A stretch of 64,000 nt of DNA from an uncultured Ruegeria sp. (GTDB taxonomy: Bacteria; Pseudomonadota; Alphaproteobacteria; Rhodobacterales; Rhodobacteraceae): the NCBI RefSeq assembly GCF_947504215.1, contig NZ_CANNGO010000001.1:434001-498000 (forward strand), written 5' to 3'. Below are positions 53,862 through 63,138 of this stretch, one piece after another. The stretch's first letter is position 1. Every line of letters begins with the position of its first letter. A model generated the notes under the pieces. It ran no database searches and was not told the DNA's origin. It saw nothing but the letters and a program-made list of their open reading frames with translations. Position numbers and translations under genes: made by a program.

Positions 53862-54167
53862 TTAGCCCTTCATCATATTGACGTCTTCAACCGCGATGGT
53901 GCCACGGTTGCGGAAGAAGCAGACCAGAATGGCCAGACCAATCGCCGCCTCGGCCGCCGCCACTGTCAGTACGAACAGCGTAAACACCTGTCCGACCAGA
54001 TCGCCAAGGAAGCTTGAGAACGCCACGAGGTTGATATTCACCGCCAGTAGCATCAGTTCGATGCTCATAAGCAGAATAATGACGTTCTTGCGGTTCAGGA
54101 AGAGACCGAAGATGCCGATGACGAACAGCGTCGCCGCGACCGTAAGATAGTGTTCAAGTCCGATCAT
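53862..54167 (-). CDS. nuoK: NADH-quinone oxidoreductase subunit K
   Basis: 101 aa from ATG 54167 ([20 protein letters not shown]), the canonical length; the track start 54212 lies in the neighbouring gene. Three helices with the essential glutamates in '[11 protein letters not shown]' and '[13 protein letters not shown]'. The start overlaps the stop of the 84-aa secreted protein (ATGA). Confidence 0.97.
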   Translation of the reverse strand: MIGLEHYLTVAATLFVIGIFGLFLNRKNVIILLMSIELMLLAVNINLVAFSSFLGDLVGQVFTLFVLTVAAAEAAIGLAILVCFFRNRGTIAVEDVNMMKG

Positions 54168-54418
54168 TGGTCCCCGTTCCCAAAGTAGTCGCGCGCCCAC
54201 ATCGCAATACAAACCGGCTGTAAGAACTTCATGCTATTGAAGCAAACATCCGTTCCGTTTCTGTTGGAACGCCAAATGCCATAAACGTGCGGATGGAGGC
54301 CCGGAATATCTGGGCCTTGCATCTCTCCGGGCCACTGCGGCAAACCATCAACGTCCGTGGTCGCAAGAGCGGCGCTCGAAAATGCAGCCAGCATTATGGC
54401 AAGAGTTAAGCGTCGCAT
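54164..54418 (-). CDS. 84-aa secreted protein between nuoJ and nuoK
   Basis: ATG 54418 overlaps the nuoJ stop by one base (TGATG), and the TGA overlaps nuoK ATG, so it is tightly coupled on both sides. It has a clean signal peptide ([19 protein letters not shown]) and a short mature region of ~65 residues with two cysteines ('[20 protein letters not shown]'). I recognise no family. Placement inside nuo implies co-expression with complex I, but no role can be assigned. Confidence 0.8.
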   Translation of the reverse strand: MRRLTLAIMLAAFSSAALATTDVDGLPQWPGEMQGPDIPGLHPHVYGIWRSNRNGTDVCFNSMKFLQPVCIAMWARDYFGNGDQ

Positions 54419-55020
54419 CACAACCCCTGCCCCGGTTTCACGTCCTTCAATTCCATCGCCTTGGCCGGGTCGCGCATCATCTGGCCGATGATGTCCTGAC
54501 GTTTGATGTCTTGACGGTGGCGCAGGGTCAGCACGATGGCGCCGATCATGGCCACCAGCAGGATCAGGCCCGCCAGTTGGAACAAAAGGAAATATTGATC
54601 GTAAAGGATGACACCCAGCGCTTCGGTGTTGTGGCGGTCCACGGGGATCGGTTGCGCCAGATTGGCGGCAGCACCCTGCGCGCTATCCCAGGCCCCAAAG
54701 GCCATTACGAACTGCATCAGGATGACCAGACCAATCAGCAGGGCCAGCGGCATATAGCGCGCCATCTCGGCCTTCAGCTCGGCAAAGTCCACGTCCAGCA
54801 TCATCACCACAAAGAGGAACAGCACCGCGACCGCGCCGACATAGACGATGATCAGCAGCATTGCCACAAACTCGGCCCCCAGCAGCACGAACAGTCCCGC
54901 CGACGACAGGAAAGACAGGATCAGCCACAGCACCGAGTGCACCGGCTGGCGGCTGATCACCGTGAACAGCCCGCCGGTGATGGCACTGATGGCAAACAGG
55001 TAGAAGGCAAAGACGGTCAT
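54418..55020 (-). CDS. nuoJ: NADH-quinone oxidoreductase subunit J
   Basis: 200 aa, five transmembrane helices, with the conserved TM3 '[20 protein letters not shown]' that becomes the pi-bulge in complex I. It is part of the proton-translocation machinery next to NuoK/NuoH. The start overlaps the stop of the carboxymuconolactone-decarboxylase-like gene (ATGA). Confidence 0.96.
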   Translation of the reverse strand: MTVFAFYLFAISAITGGLFTVISRQPVHSVLWLILSFLSSAGLFVLLGAEFVAMLLIIVYVGAVAVLFLFVVMMLDVDFAELKAEMARYMPLALLIGLVILMQFVMAFGAWDSAQGAAANLAQPIPVDRHNTEALGVILYDQYFLLFQLAGLILLVAMIGAIVLTLRHRQDIKRQDIIGQMMRDPAKAMELKDVKPGQGL

Positions 55021-55427
55021 TGATCCTCATCCTTTTTGTCGCCCATGACCTCTTGCGCCAGTTCCAGCGCGCGGGTCATGGCCGGGATGCCGGCAAACAC
55101 CGACATCTGACCGATCGTTTCCACGATCTCTTGTTTCCTGGCACCGGCCTCCAGCGCATGGCGCACGGTTTGACGCACCGCTGCATCGGCCTGCGCCCCC
55201 TGACAGGTCAGCCCTGCCAACGTCAGCAGCAGGCGGGTTTTGGCGTCCAACCCGTCGGTGTTGACGGTATTGCCGAACATCATCTCCATGACCTCTTTGG
55301 GCATGGTCGGCCACAGCGCCTCGAACCCTTTAGGCGAAAAGCTCTCCATCGCCGGGTTCATCGCCTTGGCCATGTCCTGAGCCTGCTTCATCATCAGCTC
55401 GAACGGATTTGTCGGCGTGTCACTCAT
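55017..55427 (-). CDS. carboxymuconolactone decarboxylase family protein inside nuo
   Basis: About 136 aa from ATG 55427 ([20 protein letters not shown]), overlapping the nuoI stop (ATGA); the track start at 55709 is inside nuoI. The core '[20 protein letters not shown]' and '[20 protein letters not shown]' match the CMD/AhpD-like helical fold, but the CxxC of AhpD is absent (one Cys only). Function unknown; placement between nuoI and nuoJ suggests an accessory or co-regulated role. Confidence 0.85.
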   Translation of the reverse strand: MSDTPTNPFELMMKQAQDMAKAMNPAMESFSPKGFEALWPTMPKEVMEMMFGNTVNTDGLDAKTRLLLTLAGLTCQGAQADAAVRQTVRHALEAGARKQEIVETIGQMSVFAGIPAMTRALELAQEVMGDKKDEDQ

Positions 55428-55918
55428 CTGTACGGCGCGTCCATTTCCAGATTGCGGGCAATCTCGGCTTCCCAGCGTTCGCCGTTGTCGAGCAGTTTTT
55501 CCTTGTCGTAGAACAGCTCTTCGCGGGTTTCGGTAGCGAATTCGAAGTTCGGACCTTCGACGATGGCATCGACCGGGCAGGCCTCCTGACAGAAACCGCA
55601 ATAGATGCACTTGGTCATGTCGATGTCGTACCGCGTGGTGCGGCGGCTGCCATCTTCGCGCGGTTCGGCGTCGATGGTGATGGCCTGCGCCGGACAGATC
55701 GCTTCGCACAGCTTGCAGGCGATGCAGCGTTCTTCACCATTCGGATACCGGCGCAGAGCGTGCTCACCCCGGAACCGTGGCGACAGGGGCCCCTTTTCGT
55801 GCGGGTAGTTGATGGTGGCCTTGGGGGCAAAGAAGTACTTCAGCCCCAGCTTCATGCCGACCCAGAAGTCTTGCAGCAAAAAGTACTTGGCGGCGCGGGT
55901 GTAGTCGATTTGAGTCAT
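55424..55918 (-). CDS. nuoI: NADH-quinone oxidoreductase subunit I
   Basis: 164 aa ferredoxin-like subunit with two [4Fe-4S] motifs, '[12 protein letters not shown]' and '[12 protein letters not shown]', typical of clusters N6a and N6b. It passes electrons from NuoG toward N2/quinone at the hydrophilic-membrane junction. It follows nuoH by one base. Confidence 0.98.
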   Translation of the reverse strand: MTQIDYTRAAKYFLLQDFWVGMKLGLKYFFAPKATINYPHEKGPLSPRFRGEHALRRYPNGEERCIACKLCEAICPAQAITIDAEPREDGSRRTTRYDIDMTKCIYCGFCQEACPVDAIVEGPNFEFATETREELFYDKEKLLDNGERWEAEIARNLEMDAPYR

Positions 55919-55919
55919 A

Positions 55920-56957
55920 TCAGCCTCCTACGCTCCAGCGGGCGAACGCGCCCCAGAACCAGTCGAATTTCGCTGCAAAGGCCACAAAGACCACCCATGC
56001 CAATGAGAACGGCAGGAAGACTTTCCAGCCCAGCCGCATCAGTTGGTCATAGCGGTAGCGGGGCGTGATTGCCTTGACCATTGCAAACAGGAAGAAGAAG
56101 AAAGCCATCTTGGCGATCATCCACAATACGCCATCCGGCAAGCCAGGGATCGGTGACAGCCAGCCGCCGAAGAACAGCAGCGTGGTCAGCGCGCACATCA
56201 GGAAGATGGCGATGTATTCACCGGCCATGAACAGCAGGAAAGGCGTGGCCGAGTATTCGACCTGATAGCCTGCGACCAGTTCGGATTCCGCCTCGGGCAG
56301 ATCAAACGGGGGGCGATTGGTTTCGGCAAGCGCCGAGATGAAGAACAGGAACACCATCGGGAAATGCGGTAGCCAGTACCAGTTGAACAGGCCTAGATTG
56401 CCGTCCTGTGCCTGTACGATGGCCCCGAAATTCATCGATCCGGTCGAGATTATCACGCCGATGATGATCAGGCCGATGGAGACCTCATAAGAGATCATCT
56501 GCGCTGCCGAGCGCAGCGAACCCAGGAACGGGTACTTTGAGTTTGATGCCCAACCGCCCATAATCACGCCATAAACTTCCAACGAAGACACAGCAAAGAC
56601 GTACAGAATGGCCACGTTGATATCGGACAGGACCCAGCCGTCGTTGAACGGGATCACCGCCCAGGCGATCATCGCCAAGACAAAGGATGTCAAAGGGGCG
56701 AGGATAAATACTGTGCGGTCGGCCCCGGCGGGTATGACCACCTCTTTGACCACATATTTCAGAGCGTCTGCTACGGTTTGCAGCAAGCCGTAGACGCCAA
56801 CCACGTTGGGCCCCCGGCGCATCTGAACAGCCGCCCAAATCTTGCGGTCGCCATAGACAAGGAACAACAGTGAGATCATCACAAAGGCAACAACCGCAAG
56901 CACTTGCGCCAGAATGATGATGGCTATTCCGCCTGGGGTGTTAAAGAATTCAGCCAT
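55920..56957 (-). CDS. nuoH: NADH-quinone oxidoreductase subunit H
   Basis: 345 aa, about eight helices. It contains the quinone-channel loop '[20 protein letters not shown]' and the early '[20 protein letters not shown]'. It forms the quinone-binding chamber with NuoB/NuoD. Its start overlaps the end of the 74-aa ORF by 8 bp. Confidence 0.97.
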   Translation of the reverse strand: MAEFFNTPGGIAIIILAQVLAVVAFVMISLLFLVYGDRKIWAAVQMRRGPNVVGVYGLLQTVADALKYVVKEVVIPAGADRTVFILAPLTSFVLAMIAWAVIPFNDGWVLSDINVAILYVFAVSSLEVYGVIMGGWASNSKYPFLGSLRSAAQMISYEVSIGLIIIGVIISTGSMNFGAIVQAQDGNLGLFNWYWLPHFPMVFLFFISALAETNRPPFDLPEAESELVAGYQVEYSATPFLLFMAGEYIAIFLMCALTTLLFFGGWLSPIPGLPDGVLWMIAKMAFFFFLFAMVKAITPRYRYDQLMRLGWKVFLPFSLAWVVFVAFAAKFDWFWGAFARWSVGG

Positions 56958-57174
56958 TGGTCCTCACACCGTGGGTATTCCGTTTTCCGCGTGCGATGCA
57001 AAGGCCATGTGCCTGCGCATATTGCGGCTGGGTCGGCGTGTTGGTGTAAACAGCATCTGCCGCTATTGCGCCACCCTTTTTGTTCAGCGTCATATCCAAA
57101 TCGCACGCGGCCGCCCGCCACCTTGTGTCACGTGCAGGCGCGCTTGAACGCGATATGACGAAAGTCTGCTTCAT
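56950..57174 (-). CDS. 74-aa hypothetical ORF between nuoG and nuoH
   Basis: ATG overlaps the nuoG stop (ATGA 57171-57174) and its stop overlaps the nuoH start by 8 bp, exactly filling the 213-bp gap. The translation ([20 protein letters not shown]..) is basic and has no signal peptide, membrane segment or motif I know. The perfect coupling argues for a real gene; the lack of protein-like features argues against. Kept as a tentative call. Confidence 0.45.
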   Translation of the reverse strand: MKQTFVISRSSAPARDTRWRAAACDLDMTLNKKGGAIAADAVYTNTPTQPQYAQAHGLCIARGKRNTHGVRTNG

Positions 57175-59192
57175 TCCGCGGCAATCTGCTCGGATTTGCG
57201 GGCCTGTGCCTGCGCCGACAGTTCTGCCATCAACTCTGAGGCGCGCGCGATCGGGTTGGTCAGATAGAAGTCTTTGATTGCATTGCGGAAAGTTGCCTTG
57301 CCCAGAGCGGCCGGGTCCAATGCCTGAACTTCGTTCTCAATCACTTCGTCGAGGCGCGCCAGATGCGGCACTGCTTCGATCAACGTGCTGCGCAGCTGGG
57401 CCAGCGAGTCAAAGGGCAACGTGGCACCCAATTCCGCCGACAAAGCCCGCAAGATAGCCCAGTTTTCCTTAGCTTCACCCGGCGCAAAGCCTGCGCGCAT
57501 CGCCAGCTGAGGGCGACCTTCTGTGTTCACGAACAGACCGTTTTCTTCGGTATAGGCGGCACCCGGCAAGATTACGTCAGCGCGGTGGGCACCGCGATCG
57601 CCATGGCTGCCCTGATAGATCACAAAAGCGCCGTCGCTGATCTCGACCTCGTCCGCCCCGAGGTTATAGATCACATCGGCAGCGCCGACGGCATCCATAC
57701 CGCCTTCGTTGGTCGCATCCACATCCATCGCACCAACACGCGAAGCTGCGGTATGCAGGATGAGCAGACCGCTTTCGGTATCTGTCGCAACGCTTTGCGC
57801 AGCGGCCAGAACGGCAGCACCGTCCGCTTCTTGCAACGCGCCCTGCCCAACAATAACCAGTGAACGTTTATCCTTGATTTCGTCGTCGCCACTCATGTCG
57901 ACGACCTTTTGCAGCGCCGCCCGGTCATCCCCCATATGGTGATAGCCGTAGGTCAGATCCACCGCCTGCCCGACCAACGCCACCTCGGCCCCGTGTATCC
58001 AAGCCTTGCGGATACGCGCGTTCAGAACCGGTGCTTCGTCGCGCGGATTTGTTCCAATCAGCAGAATGCGCTCGGCAGTATCGATGTCTTCAATCGCAGC
58101 CGTTCCAGCATAAGCACCTCGATTGCCCGCAGGCAGCTTGGCCCCATCGGTGCGGCATTCAACAACGCCACCCTGCCCGTCAATCACCTGTTTTAGCGCA
58201 AAGGCTGCCTCGACCGGCACCAAATCACCCACGATTCCAGCTGGTTTTTTGGCTCCTTTGAACGCTTCGGCCACTTTGGCAAGTGCCTCTGGCCATGTCG
58301 CAGCACGCAGTTTGCCGTTTTCACGCACGTAAGGCCGGTCCAACCGCTGACGACGCAAACCGTCCCAGACAAAGCGGGTCTTGTCGCTGATCCATTCCTC
58401 ATTTACGCCGTCATGATTGCGCGGCAGGAACCGCATCACTTCGCGGCCTTTGGTGTCGACGCGAATGTTCGAACCCAAAGCATCCATCACATCAACAGAT
58501 TCCGTCTTGGTCAGCTCCCAAGGCCGCGCGGTAAATGCGTAAGGCTTTGACGTCAGCGCTCCAACCGGGCAGAGATCAATGATATTGCCTTGCAAATTGG
58601 AGTCGAGCGTTTCGTTTAGATACGCCGTGATTTCGGCATCCTCTCCGCGGCCGGTTTGGCCCATCTGGGTGATCCCGGCCACCTCGGTGGTGAACCGAAC
58701 GCAGCGCGTGCAGCTGATGCATCGGGTCATCGCGGTGCCGACAAGTGGTCCGAGGTTCAGATCGTCGACCGCGCGTTTGGCCTCTTTAAACCGTGACCCA
58801 GCCATACCGTAGGCCATTGCCTGATCCTGGAGGTCACACTCGCCGCCCTGATCACAGATCGGACAGTCCAGCGGGTGATTGATCAGCAGGAATTCCATCA
58901 CCCCTTCGCGGGCCTTCTTGACCATAGGCGAGTTCGTCTTGACCACCGGCGCCTGCCCTTCCGGACCGGGGCGCAGATCGCGCACCTGCATCGCACAGGA
59001 GGCCGCCGGTTTCGGCGGGCCGCCAACAACTTCGACCAGGCACATCCGGCAGTTCCCGGCAATCGACAAGCGCTCGTGGTAACAAAAGCGCGGCACTTCG
59101 ACCCCAGCCTGTTCGCAGGCCTGGATTAGGGTCATCGCACCATCGACTTCGATTTCCTGCCCGTCGATATTGACTTTGCGGAGGTCAGACAT
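57171..59192 (-). CDS. nuoG: NADH-quinone oxidoreductase subunit G
   Basis: 673 aa. N-terminal [2Fe-2S] cysteines ('[15 protein letters not shown]'), the HxxxCxxC..C cluster ('[17 protein letters not shown]') and the [4Fe-4S] '[15 protein letters not shown]' precede a molybdopterin-oxidoreductase-like domain that carries no cofactor in complex I. It provides the electron path between NuoE/F and NuoI. A 3-bp gap separates it from the DUF5333 gene. Confidence 0.97.
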   Translation of the reverse strand: MSDLRKVNIDGQEIEVDGAMTLIQACEQAGVEVPRFCYHERLSIAGNCRMCLVEVVGGPPKPAASCAMQVRDLRPGPEGQAPVVKTNSPMVKKAREGVMEFLLINHPLDCPICDQGGECDLQDQAMAYGMAGSRFKEAKRAVDDLNLGPLVGTAMTRCISCTRCVRFTTEVAGITQMGQTGRGEDAEITAYLNETLDSNLQGNIIDLCPVGALTSKPYAFTARPWELTKTESVDVMDALGSNIRVDTKGREVMRFLPRNHDGVNEEWISDKTRFVWDGLRRQRLDRPYVRENGKLRAATWPEALAKVAEAFKGAKKPAGIVGDLVPVEAAFALKQVIDGQGGVVECRTDGAKLPAGNRGAYAGTAAIEDIDTAERILLIGTNPRDEAPVLNARIRKAWIHGAEVALVGQAVDLTYGYHHMGDDRAALQKVVDMSGDDEIKDKRSLVIVGQGALQEADGAAVLAAAQSVATDTESGLLILHTAASRVGAMDVDATNEGGMDAVGAADVIYNLGADEVEISDGAFVIYQGSHGDRGAHRADVILPGAAYTEENGLFVNTEGRPQLAMRAGFAPGEAKENWAILRALSAELGATLPFDSLAQLRSTLIEAVPHLARLDEVIENEVQALDPAALGKATFRNAIKDFYLTNPIARASELMAELSAQAQARKSEQIAAE

Positions 59193-59195
59193 GGT

Positions 59196-59600
59196 CTAGT
59201 TCGCCCTCAAATAAACGCCGATGGCGCTGTTTCTTTCGATTTCCGTACGACCCAACGTACAGAAGGAATTCGGATTGTCGTAAGAGACGCCATGCTGGGC
59301 CAAATAGGCCTCACCTTTGGATCGCATCCGGTCTTTTTCGGAATCAGAGTCCACGTAGGCGCGGATTTCCTTGTCTGAATACCCCAGTTTGTTCGCCTTG
59401 GACCGCAACCCCCATATCACCCCGATCGCCTTCATCCGGCGCCCGCTTATCGACGGGCAATAGTCCGAAATTTCGTTTGCAATGGCGATGTAGTAGAGTT
59501 CATTGTCGATCTCTTTGACATCTCTCAAGGGCGGTTTTGCGTCTGCTGCCGCCGGGATTGTCATGAGGGCCGCCAAAGCGATTGTTTTTGCAAAAGACAT
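59196..59600 (-). CDS. DUF5333 family secreted protein
   Basis: About 134 aa from ATG 59600 (MSFAKTIALAALMTIPAAADA), preceded by AAAGGA; the track start adds a leader. A signal peptide is followed by a helical domain with two cysteines ('ISDYCPSISGRR', 'NSFCTLG') and a pattern I associate with DUF5333, a small family found within Rhodobacterales nuo operons. Function unknown; periplasmic location expected. Confidence 0.8.
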   Translation of the reverse strand: MSFAKTIALAALMTIPAAADAKPPLRDVKEIDNELYYIAIANEISDYCPSISGRRMKAIGVIWGLRSKANKLGYSDKEIRAYVDSDSEKDRMRSKGEAYLAQHGVSYDNPNSFCTLGRTEIERNSAIGVYLRAN

Positions 59601-59698
59601 GGTTTTTCCTTTCGTCTTGGGTTCCCCAAGACGACGTGCGACCCGGTTGCTATGCAATAACGGCCCAGGGATCGTGTTGTGATATGCAAAAACACGGC

Positions 59699-60064
59699 TC
59701 ATGGTCTTTGGCACGTCCCCGCAAATGTCAGCTTGTCGTCACTGATCTGCAATTGCTGTGGCTCGGTATCCGGGCCAACCTTCCACTCGATCCGCGACGA
59801 GCCAAAATTTTCTATGCAGAACTTTGTACCCTCATAACGCCCTGCCTCGCGGGCGCCATCCAACGATGCGGATACGCCATTTACGACCACCGAGAAATCG
59901 GCTGGCGAGACTTTTTTGTCCACCACTTTAGCCTTGGCCCGAAAAGCCTGACCATCGAACAGAATCCGATCATCCGATGGCCTGAGCAATCCACAAGCTG
60001 ATACAAGAAGACACGCAGAAACAAGTGTAGCGCGCTTAAGAACGACTTTTACCAAGGTAACCAC
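59699..60064 (-). CDS. putative lipoprotein in nuo operon
   Basis: 121 aa. The N-terminus 'LKRATLVSACLLVSACGLLR' carries the lipobox VSAC; Asp is not at +2, so outer-membrane sorting is likely. The mature part is a small beta-rich domain ('LFDGQAFRAKAKVVDKKVSP') with two cysteines that may pair. No family recognised. It sits between the DUF3291 gene and the DUF5333 gene, oriented with nuo. Confidence 0.75.
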   Translation of the reverse strand: MVTLVKVVLKRATLVSACLLVSACGLLRPSDDRILFDGQAFRAKAKVVDKKVSPADFSVVVNGVSASLDGAREAGRYEGTKFCIENFGSSRIEWKVGPDTEPQQLQISDDKLTFAGTCQRP

Positions 60065-60134
60065 CCCCGTTTAGCGGCCGGCCTGAGCGGCATGTCGACA
60101 ACGACCGAGACCGTTAACTGTGTCTGCATCGCAA

Positions 60135-60638
60135 TCACTCCGCTGCAACCTGGGCGCACCGATTGTCGCGCCACTTGCTTGCCTGTTTCAATTCATCCCA
60201 GCCAAAGGCCTGGGTGTCGGGACCATTTGTCCGCAGGTGGTCCAACCTCTCCAACCCTTCTTCAAGGGTCGGTTTGTGCCCTTCAGGCACCCACCACATC
60301 ACAAAGTGCGGCTCGCCCAGCACTTCAAACCAGTCATGCCGGCGCTCGTAGAACTGTTTGTGGATCGTGCCCCAAACAAAACGCTCAAGACTTTCGACAT
60401 TTTTCCAAACAGTCATGTTAGCAACGAATTGTGGATCACCGTCGATGTTGTTTTCGGTATTGCCGGTTCCCGGCTCGCCTGATCCCTCCATCATCCAGAC
60501 AAAGCCCGGCATGCGCTTGCCAAGCCCGTTGATACGGTCGAGATTGTTCATGAATTCCGCCACTCGCGGATCATCAGTCGGGGTCAGCAAACGCCCGATG
60601 TTTAATTCCGCCAGGTGATGTCCGTCAGGTTGGATCAA
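60135..60638 (-). CDS. DUF3291 domain protein, copy A
   Basis: About 167 aa from a TTG whose last bases overlap the MAPEG stop (TTGA at 60635-60638); the ORF track's ATG lies inside the MAPEG gene. It starts 'MIQPDGHHLAELNIGRL' and contains 'ESLERFVWGTIHKQFYERRH' and 'FVMWWVPEGHKPTLEEG'. DUF3291 is a dimeric alpha-beta barrel-like fold of unknown function related to heme-degrading/monooxygenase folds. It is a clear paralogue of copy B. Confidence 0.8.
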   Translation of the reverse strand: MIQPDGHHLAELNIGRLLTPTDDPRVAEFMNNLDRINGLGKRMPGFVWMMEGSGEPGTGNTENNIDGDPQFVANMTVWKNVESLERFVWGTIHKQFYERRHDWFEVLGEPHFVMWWVPEGHKPTLEEGLERLDHLRTNGPDTQAFGWDELKQASKWRDNRCAQVAAE

Positions 60639-61054
60639 AACGCCGCCCCCAATGCCAGAACGCCCAGAATGACCATACAGGCCCATCCGACGACATAAGA
60701 AATCGACCGCAACCCGCTGTTTTGCTTCCCAATTCCGCGCAAATGGATCACCAGCATGACGATCCGCGCCACCAACGCAACCGACGCCAACAGGTTCACC
60801 CAAAACGGGCTTGCCCCCAAAAGGATCGCCGCAATGGTCACGGCAAGATACGCTGGCAGTGTCTCGGTTCCGTTCAGGTAAGCGCGATTCAGGCGATAAG
60901 CGTTATCGGAATAGTCCTGCTCTGGCGTTGCGCCCGGGGCCAGTCCCTTGCCCTGTTTTGCCAGAGCAGTAAACGGTGACATGAACAGGACGATCAAGGT
61001 AAAGATCACCAGCGAGGCAATTGCGTGTGAATACTCAGCGAATACATCCAACAT
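60635..61054 (-). CDS. MAPEG family membrane protein
   Basis: 139 aa with four hydrophobic helices. 'NDAYRLNRAYLNGTETLPAY' type segment ('SDNAYRLNRAYLNGTE') and 'WVNLLASVALVARIVMLVIH' fit the MAPEG (membrane-associated eicosanoid/glutathione) family. Bacterial members often have glutathione-transferase or peroxidase activity, but many are uncharacterised. It sits between the two DUF3291 genes inside nuo. Confidence 0.85.
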   Translation of the reverse strand: MLDVFAEYSHAIASLVIFTLIVLFMSPFTALAKQGKGLAPGATPEQDYSDNAYRLNRAYLNGTETLPAYLAVTIAAILLGASPFWVNLLASVALVARIVMLVIHLRGIGKQNSGLRSISYVVGWACMVILGVLALGAAF

Positions 61055-61066
61055 ACCGTCTCTCCT

Positions 61067-61564
61067 TCACCCGACCTGTTCGCATTGAGCGGCTTTCCAA
61101 AGCGCCGCTTCTTTGGCACCAGCCCACCCAAAGGAAAACTCGGTCTCCCCGTGTTCTTCAAGATGACGATACCGTTCGGCCGCCTCCGCAATGGTCGGTC
61201 GATGCCCAGCCGGAACCCACCATAAAACCAACCGCAAGGCGTCACTGGGCGCATACCATTCGTGTTTTCGGTCATAGAACTGTTTGTGAACGGTGTTCCA
61301 GACGAAATTCTCCAAACTGGTAATATCTTCCCATACCGACAATGTCGAAGCCGTTCGCGGATTGCCCCCCAACGGGCCTGTCAGATCGCATTGCGCGTCT
61401 TCCATCGCATCATCCGACATGCGCCATACAAAACCGGGGGCACGCATAGCAACCGCGTATACCCGGTCGAGGTTATCCGCAAAGTCTTTGACGCGCGGAT
61501 CTTCCCAGTCGTAGCGCAACGTGCCGATATTGAACTCGGCGATATGATGACCCGATGGCTGCAT
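61067..61564 (-). CDS. DUF3291 domain protein, copy B
   Basis: About 165 aa from ATG 61564 (MQPSGHHIAEFNIGTL), two bases after the nuoF stop. 'TSLENFVWNTVHKQFYDRKH' and 'LVLWWVPAGHRPTIAEA' align clearly with copy A across the whole length. The duplicated pair flanks the MAPEG gene. Family function is unknown; the conserved His/Trp-rich core could form a ligand pocket. Confidence 0.85.
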   Translation of the reverse strand: MQPSGHHIAEFNIGTLRYDWEDPRVKDFADNLDRVYAVAMRAPGFVWRMSDDAMEDAQCDLTGPLGGNPRTASTLSVWEDITSLENFVWNTVHKQFYDRKHEWYAPSDALRLVLWWVPAGHRPTIAEAAERYRHLEEHGETEFSFGWAGAKEAALWKAAQCEQVG

Positions 61565-61566
61565 TT

Positions 61567-62865
61567 TCACTCGGCCGCCATCGCGCGCATGCGACCCGAT
61601 TTCTGGGCTCTGATACGGTCTTCGATTTCTTCGCGGAAGTTGCGGATAAGGCCCTGGATCGGCCAAGCAGCCGCATCCCCAAGGGCGCAGATCGTGTGGC
61701 CTTCGACCTGTTTGGTCACATCGAACAACATGTCGATCTCTTCCAGCTCCGCTTCACCGCGCACCAGACGGTCCATAACACGCATCATCCAACCCGTGCC
61801 TTCTCGGCAGGGCGTGCACTGGCCGCAGCTTTCGTGCTTGTAGAATTTTGACAGACGCCAGATCGCTTTAATGATGTCCGTGGACTTGTCCATCACGATC
61901 ACGGCAGCGGTCCCGAGGCCCGAGCCCAGATCGTTACGCAGATGGTCAAAATCCATGATCGCATCGCGCATGTTCTCGCCGCGAACACATGGCACCGAGG
62001 ACCCACCCGGGATTACTGCCAACAGGTTGTCCCAACCACCGCGAATGCCGCCGCAATGGGTTTCGATCAGCTGTTCAAACGGGATCGACATCGCCTCTTC
62101 GACAACACAAGGATTGTTGACGTGACCAGAGATCGCAAACAGTTTGGTGCCTGCGTTGTTCTGACGGCCAAAGCCAGCAAACCAGTCAGCTCCGCGCCGC
62201 AGAATGGTTGGCACAACAGCGATGGATTCCACGTTGTTCACTGTGGTCGGGCAACCATAAAGACCCGCGCCCGCTGGGAACGGAGGTTTCATCCGCGGCA
62301 TGCCCTTTTTGCCTTCAAGGCTTTCAATCAGCGCGGTTTCTTCACCGCAAATATAAGCCCCGGCCCCGTGATGCAGGAACAGATCGAAATCCCATCCCGA
62401 TCCGGCGGCGTTTTTACCCAGCAGACCGGCATCATAAGCCTCATCAATCGCGGCCTGCAGCGCCTCGCGTTCGCGAATATATTCGCCGCGCAGGTAGATA
62501 TAACAAGTGTTTGCGTTCATCGCGAAGGACGCGATCAGGCAGCCTTCGATCAAGGTATGCGGATCATGGCGCATAATCTCGCGGTCTTTGCAGGTGCCGG
62601 GTTCGGATTCGTCGGCATTCACCACCAGATAGGCCGGGCGACCATCGCTTTCCTTGGGCATGAACGACCATTTCAGACCCGTTGGAAAACCCGCACCGCC
62701 CCGACCGCGCAAGCCTGAATCTTTCATCGTTTGAATAATCCAGTCGCGCCCATTGCCAATCAGGCCAGCGGTTCCGTCCCAATGCCCCCGAGCTTGCGCG
62801 CCTTTCAGCGTCCGATCGTGCATCCCGTAGATGTTGGTAAAGATCCGGTCCTGATCCTTCAGCAT
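61567..62865 (-). CDS. nuoF: NADH-quinone oxidoreductase subunit F
   Basis: 432 aa. The NADH/FMN site '[15 protein letters not shown]', '[19 protein letters not shown]' and the [4Fe-4S] N3 motif '[12 protein letters not shown]' are all present. It is the electron entry point of complex I. It follows the DUF5337 gene by 7 bp. Confidence 0.98.
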   Translation of the reverse strand: MLKDQDRIFTNIYGMHDRTLKGAQARGHWDGTAGLIGNGRDWIIQTMKDSGLRGRGGAGFPTGLKWSFMPKESDGRPAYLVVNADESEPGTCKDREIMRHDPHTLIEGCLIASFAMNANTCYIYLRGEYIREREALQAAIDEAYDAGLLGKNAAGSGWDFDLFLHHGAGAYICGEETALIESLEGKKGMPRMKPPFPAGAGLYGCPTTVNNVESIAVVPTILRRGADWFAGFGRQNNAGTKLFAISGHVNNPCVVEEAMSIPFEQLIETHCGGIRGGWDNLLAVIPGGSSVPCVRGENMRDAIMDFDHLRNDLGSGLGTAAVIVMDKSTDIIKAIWRLSKFYKHESCGQCTPCREGTGWMMRVMDRLVRGEAELEEIDMLFDVTKQVEGHTICALGDAAAWPIQGLIRNFREEIEDRIRAQKSGRMRAMAAE

Positions 62866-62872
62866 CGCTCGC

Positions 62873-63097
62873 TTACCTTTGGTTGTCCTGACGCATGCGC
62901 CAGAGTTGAAATATGTTGATCACCGCGTAGATGAATCCGCCCAATGCGGCGAAATCAAACAGCAGCGCATAGCGCCCGGGCATTTCCAAAGCCGGGCCGA
63001 TGAACAGCGACACAGCAAGCCACAACAGCATGGTCACAGCAATGACCACCCCGATATGCCGGCCCTTGCGGGCTATTGCTTGTTCCTTATCGTCCAT
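62873..63097 (-). CDS. DUF5337 family membrane protein
   Basis: 74 aa with two transmembrane helices ('[20 protein letters not shown]', '[20 protein letters not shown]'), a charged N-terminus and a basic C-terminus. It matches the small DUF5337 family that I associate with the nuoE-nuoF gap in Rhodobacterales. Function unknown; co-expression with complex I is expected. Confidence 0.8.
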   Translation of the reverse strand: MDDKEQAIARKGRHIGVVIAVTMLLWLAVSLFIGPALEMPGRYALLFDFAALGGFIYAVINIFQLWRMRQDNQR

Positions 63098-63138
63098 CTT
63101 ATCCCGGCACCCAATTGGTGGCGCCGCTCATCCCTGTG

